Notes under the pieces: model-generated
What the model saw: only the letters and a program-made list of their open reading frames with translations
Told to the model about the DNA's origin: nothing
Databases searched by the model: none
Source of the DNA: Actinomycetes bacterium
GTDB taxonomy: Bacteria; Actinomycetota; Thermoleophilia; Solirubrobacterales; 70-9
Direction: 5' to 3'
DNA: 32,274 nucleotides
NCBI GenBank assembly: GCA_023436605.1
Contig: JAEZIQ010000060.1
Span: 1-32,274, forward strand
In this document: positions 31,154 to 32,274 of the stretch, one piece after another
Layout of the letters: each line of letters begins with the position of its first letter
Position numbering within the stretch: position 1 is the first letter of the stretch
Made by a program: the position numbers and the translations under genes

Positions 31154-32197
31154 ATGGATCGGGGTCTTTTTGCCCACGCAGACGCTCCAGAACGGGTCGC
31201 TCACCGCTACCACCTGATCCGGGTCGTCTTCACGCTCACCACGGTCGGCCTCGTTTCGCTCGTGGTCGGTCTCGCGACGCTCCTCGACCCGGAAAACGCC
31301 CATCCCCTGAGATACGCGGGCGGTAGCGCCCTGATCGCGATCATCTGCGCTCTGGCGGTTTTCTACCTGAGGCGACCGGGCGAGCGGTCAACGAGTTCGG
31401 TGGAGGCGGCCCTGCTGACCGGGCTCTTTGCCACCGTCGCCAACACGATCTACGGCGGGGTCCTCGGGGTGGATTCCTGGTGGCAGGTCTGCGGCTATCT
31501 GGTGGTGATCCTGATTGGCGGCGGGGTTTCGATTCGCCGCTGGTCGAGCTTCTGGTTCTTCATCGCGGCCAGCCTGATCGCCTGGACGATCGCCATCACG
31601 ACCGCGGACGAGTCAGCCGAGTTCCTATTCGAGAGCTACATCCTGATCGCGCTCGGCTCGCTGGTTGCGGCGGCGATCCTCTGGCTCTTCCGGATCGAAA
31701 GAAAACGGGTCAGTGAGCTGATCGCCGAGCTCCGGGAGAACGCCGTTCACGATCCCCTGACCGGCATTCTCAACCGGCAGGGACTGCTCAGCGCCACTCT
31801 GGGGGTTGGTGGCATGCCGCCCGAATGGTGTGGATACCTGGACGTCGACTTCTTCAAGTCCATCAACGATCGGCGGGGACACGATCACGGCGACGAAGTG
31901 CTGCGGGCAGTGGCCCGGGCCCTGGTTCACGCGGGCGGCGAGGTCGTGGCCAGGTGGGGAGGTGACGAGTTCGTTCTGCTCGGCTCCGGCGTGCCGCCCG
32001 AAGAACAGGAAATCCAGGACCGGGTCAGCCGCGGGGTACAACAGGTCGAACCGGGAGCCTCGGTGACGGTCGGCATCGCCAGCGGGCGCCGGGTCCGGAC
32101 CAAGGAGGAGCTGGACCGGCTGATGCGCGACGCCGACCGCCGCATGTACCAGCGTCGGGCCGAAGCCCGGGGTGAGCGTTCGCCGGCGACCGCCTGA
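31154..32197 (+). CDS. Membrane-bound diguanylate cyclase (GGDEF)
   Basis: This 347-residue protein has six predicted membrane segments (about 21-43, 55-72, 84-103, 111-125, 132-150 and 160-180), then a GGDEF domain (about 190-340). The active site is R267-W-GGDEF (269-273); the metal-binding D-V-D at 230-232 and N208 (ILNRQG) are present. The catalytic site therefore looks active and would make c-di-GMP from two GTP. The RxxD inhibitory site upstream reads A-G-G-E, so product inhibition is probably lost. The membrane part matches no sensor domain I recognise. ATG 31154 is used; the only ribosome-site-like sequence (AAGG) is distant, so initiation may be weak. Confidence 0.92.
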   Translation: MDRGLFAHADAPERVAHRYHLIRVVFTLTTVGLVSLVVGLATLLDPENAHPLRYAGGSALIAIICALAVFYLRRPGERSTSSVEAALLTGLFATVANTIYGGVLGVDSWWQVCGYLVVILIGGGVSIRRWSSFWFFIAASLIAWTIAITTADESAEFLFESYILIALGSLVAAAILWLFRIERKRVSELIAELRENAVHDPLTGILNRQGLLSATLGVGGMPPEWCGYLDVDFFKSINDRRGHDHGDEVLRAVARALVHAGGEVVARWGGDEFVLLGSGVPPEEQEIQDRVSRGVQQVEPGASVTVGIASGRRVRTKEELDRLMRDADRRMYQRRAEARGERSPATA

Positions 32198-32252
32198 AGC
32201 GCCAGCCATCGGGAAATGCGGACTCCGCCCGGGCTCTGCTTCAACGAAGAGA

Positions 32253-32274
32253 GGGCCGCCCGGTTGGGCGGCCC
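32253..32274 (+). terminator. Perfect 9-bp hairpin terminator at the window edge
   Basis: GGGCCGCCC (32253-32261) pairs perfectly with GGGCGGCCC (32266-32274) around a GGTT loop, 55 bases after the diguanylate cyclase stop. Any T-run lies outside the window. Confidence 0.75.

Overview
The window is high-GC DNA (roughly two thirds G+C by eye). It uses GTG and TTG starts freely and carries many secreted proteins, MASE1/GGDEF signalling and a meso-diaminopimelate dehydrogenase. This fits a soil-type actinobacterium, and the mix of genes is reminiscent of Thermoleophilia/Solirubrobacterales, but the taxon is an inference and not a search result.

Left part (1-14787): after the tail of what looks like pyruvate kinase and a strong hairpin comes an aldehyde dehydrogenase plus IclR regulator pair (221-2418). 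It is followed by a 12.2 kb, 12-gene, same-strand and mostly overlapping operon (2610-14787). The operon encodes a dihydropyrimidinase-like cyclic amidohydrolase, an isochorismatase-family amidase, an AA_synth-family protein, an enamidase-like amidohydrolase, a DUF1989 (urea-carboxylase-associated) protein, a class II aldolase-like protein, an NMT1/THI5-type ABC importer (lipoprotein, ATPase, permease), an AtzA/TrzA-type deaminase/chlorohydrolase, a CrtI-like FAD oxidoreductase and a CrtF-like O-methyltransferase. Taken together this reads as uptake and stepwise hydrolysis of a nitrogen-containing ring compound, with nitrogen release and a semialdehyde oxidised at the end. The substrate cannot be named from sequence. 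Nearly the same 26-bp three-half-site motif lies just before the aldehyde dehydrogenase start (193-218) and at the promoter of the long operon (2503-2528), making it the likely IclR operator. Three of the enzymes lack metal ligands expected in their families, so this may be an undescribed pathway. The isochorismatase-family gene seems to have lost one base close to its start.

Middle (14781-25652): the operon ends in a 158-bp nested palindrome lying between convergent genes. Then come a secreted protein made of three copies of an unrecognised repeat (minus strand), a DipZ-type CcdA-thioredoxin protein (plus), a MASE1-PAS-GGDEF-EAL c-di-GMP enzyme (minus), tRNA-Arg(ACG) (plus), a secreted M23 peptidase (minus), a 904-residue exported protein of unknown function with a fibronectin-III-like segment (minus), and meso-diaminopimelate dehydrogenase (plus).

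Right part (25765-32274): a 1288-residue secreted protein with seven FG-GAP/VCBS repeats, Ig-like segments and two LamG-like domains; a membrane GT2 glycosyltransferase (minus); a divergently transcribed membrane diguanylate cyclase (plus); and a perfect 9-bp hairpin terminator at the window edge. No CRISPR array, transposase, integrase or prophage gene was seen. No gene-free gap exceeds 300 bases.
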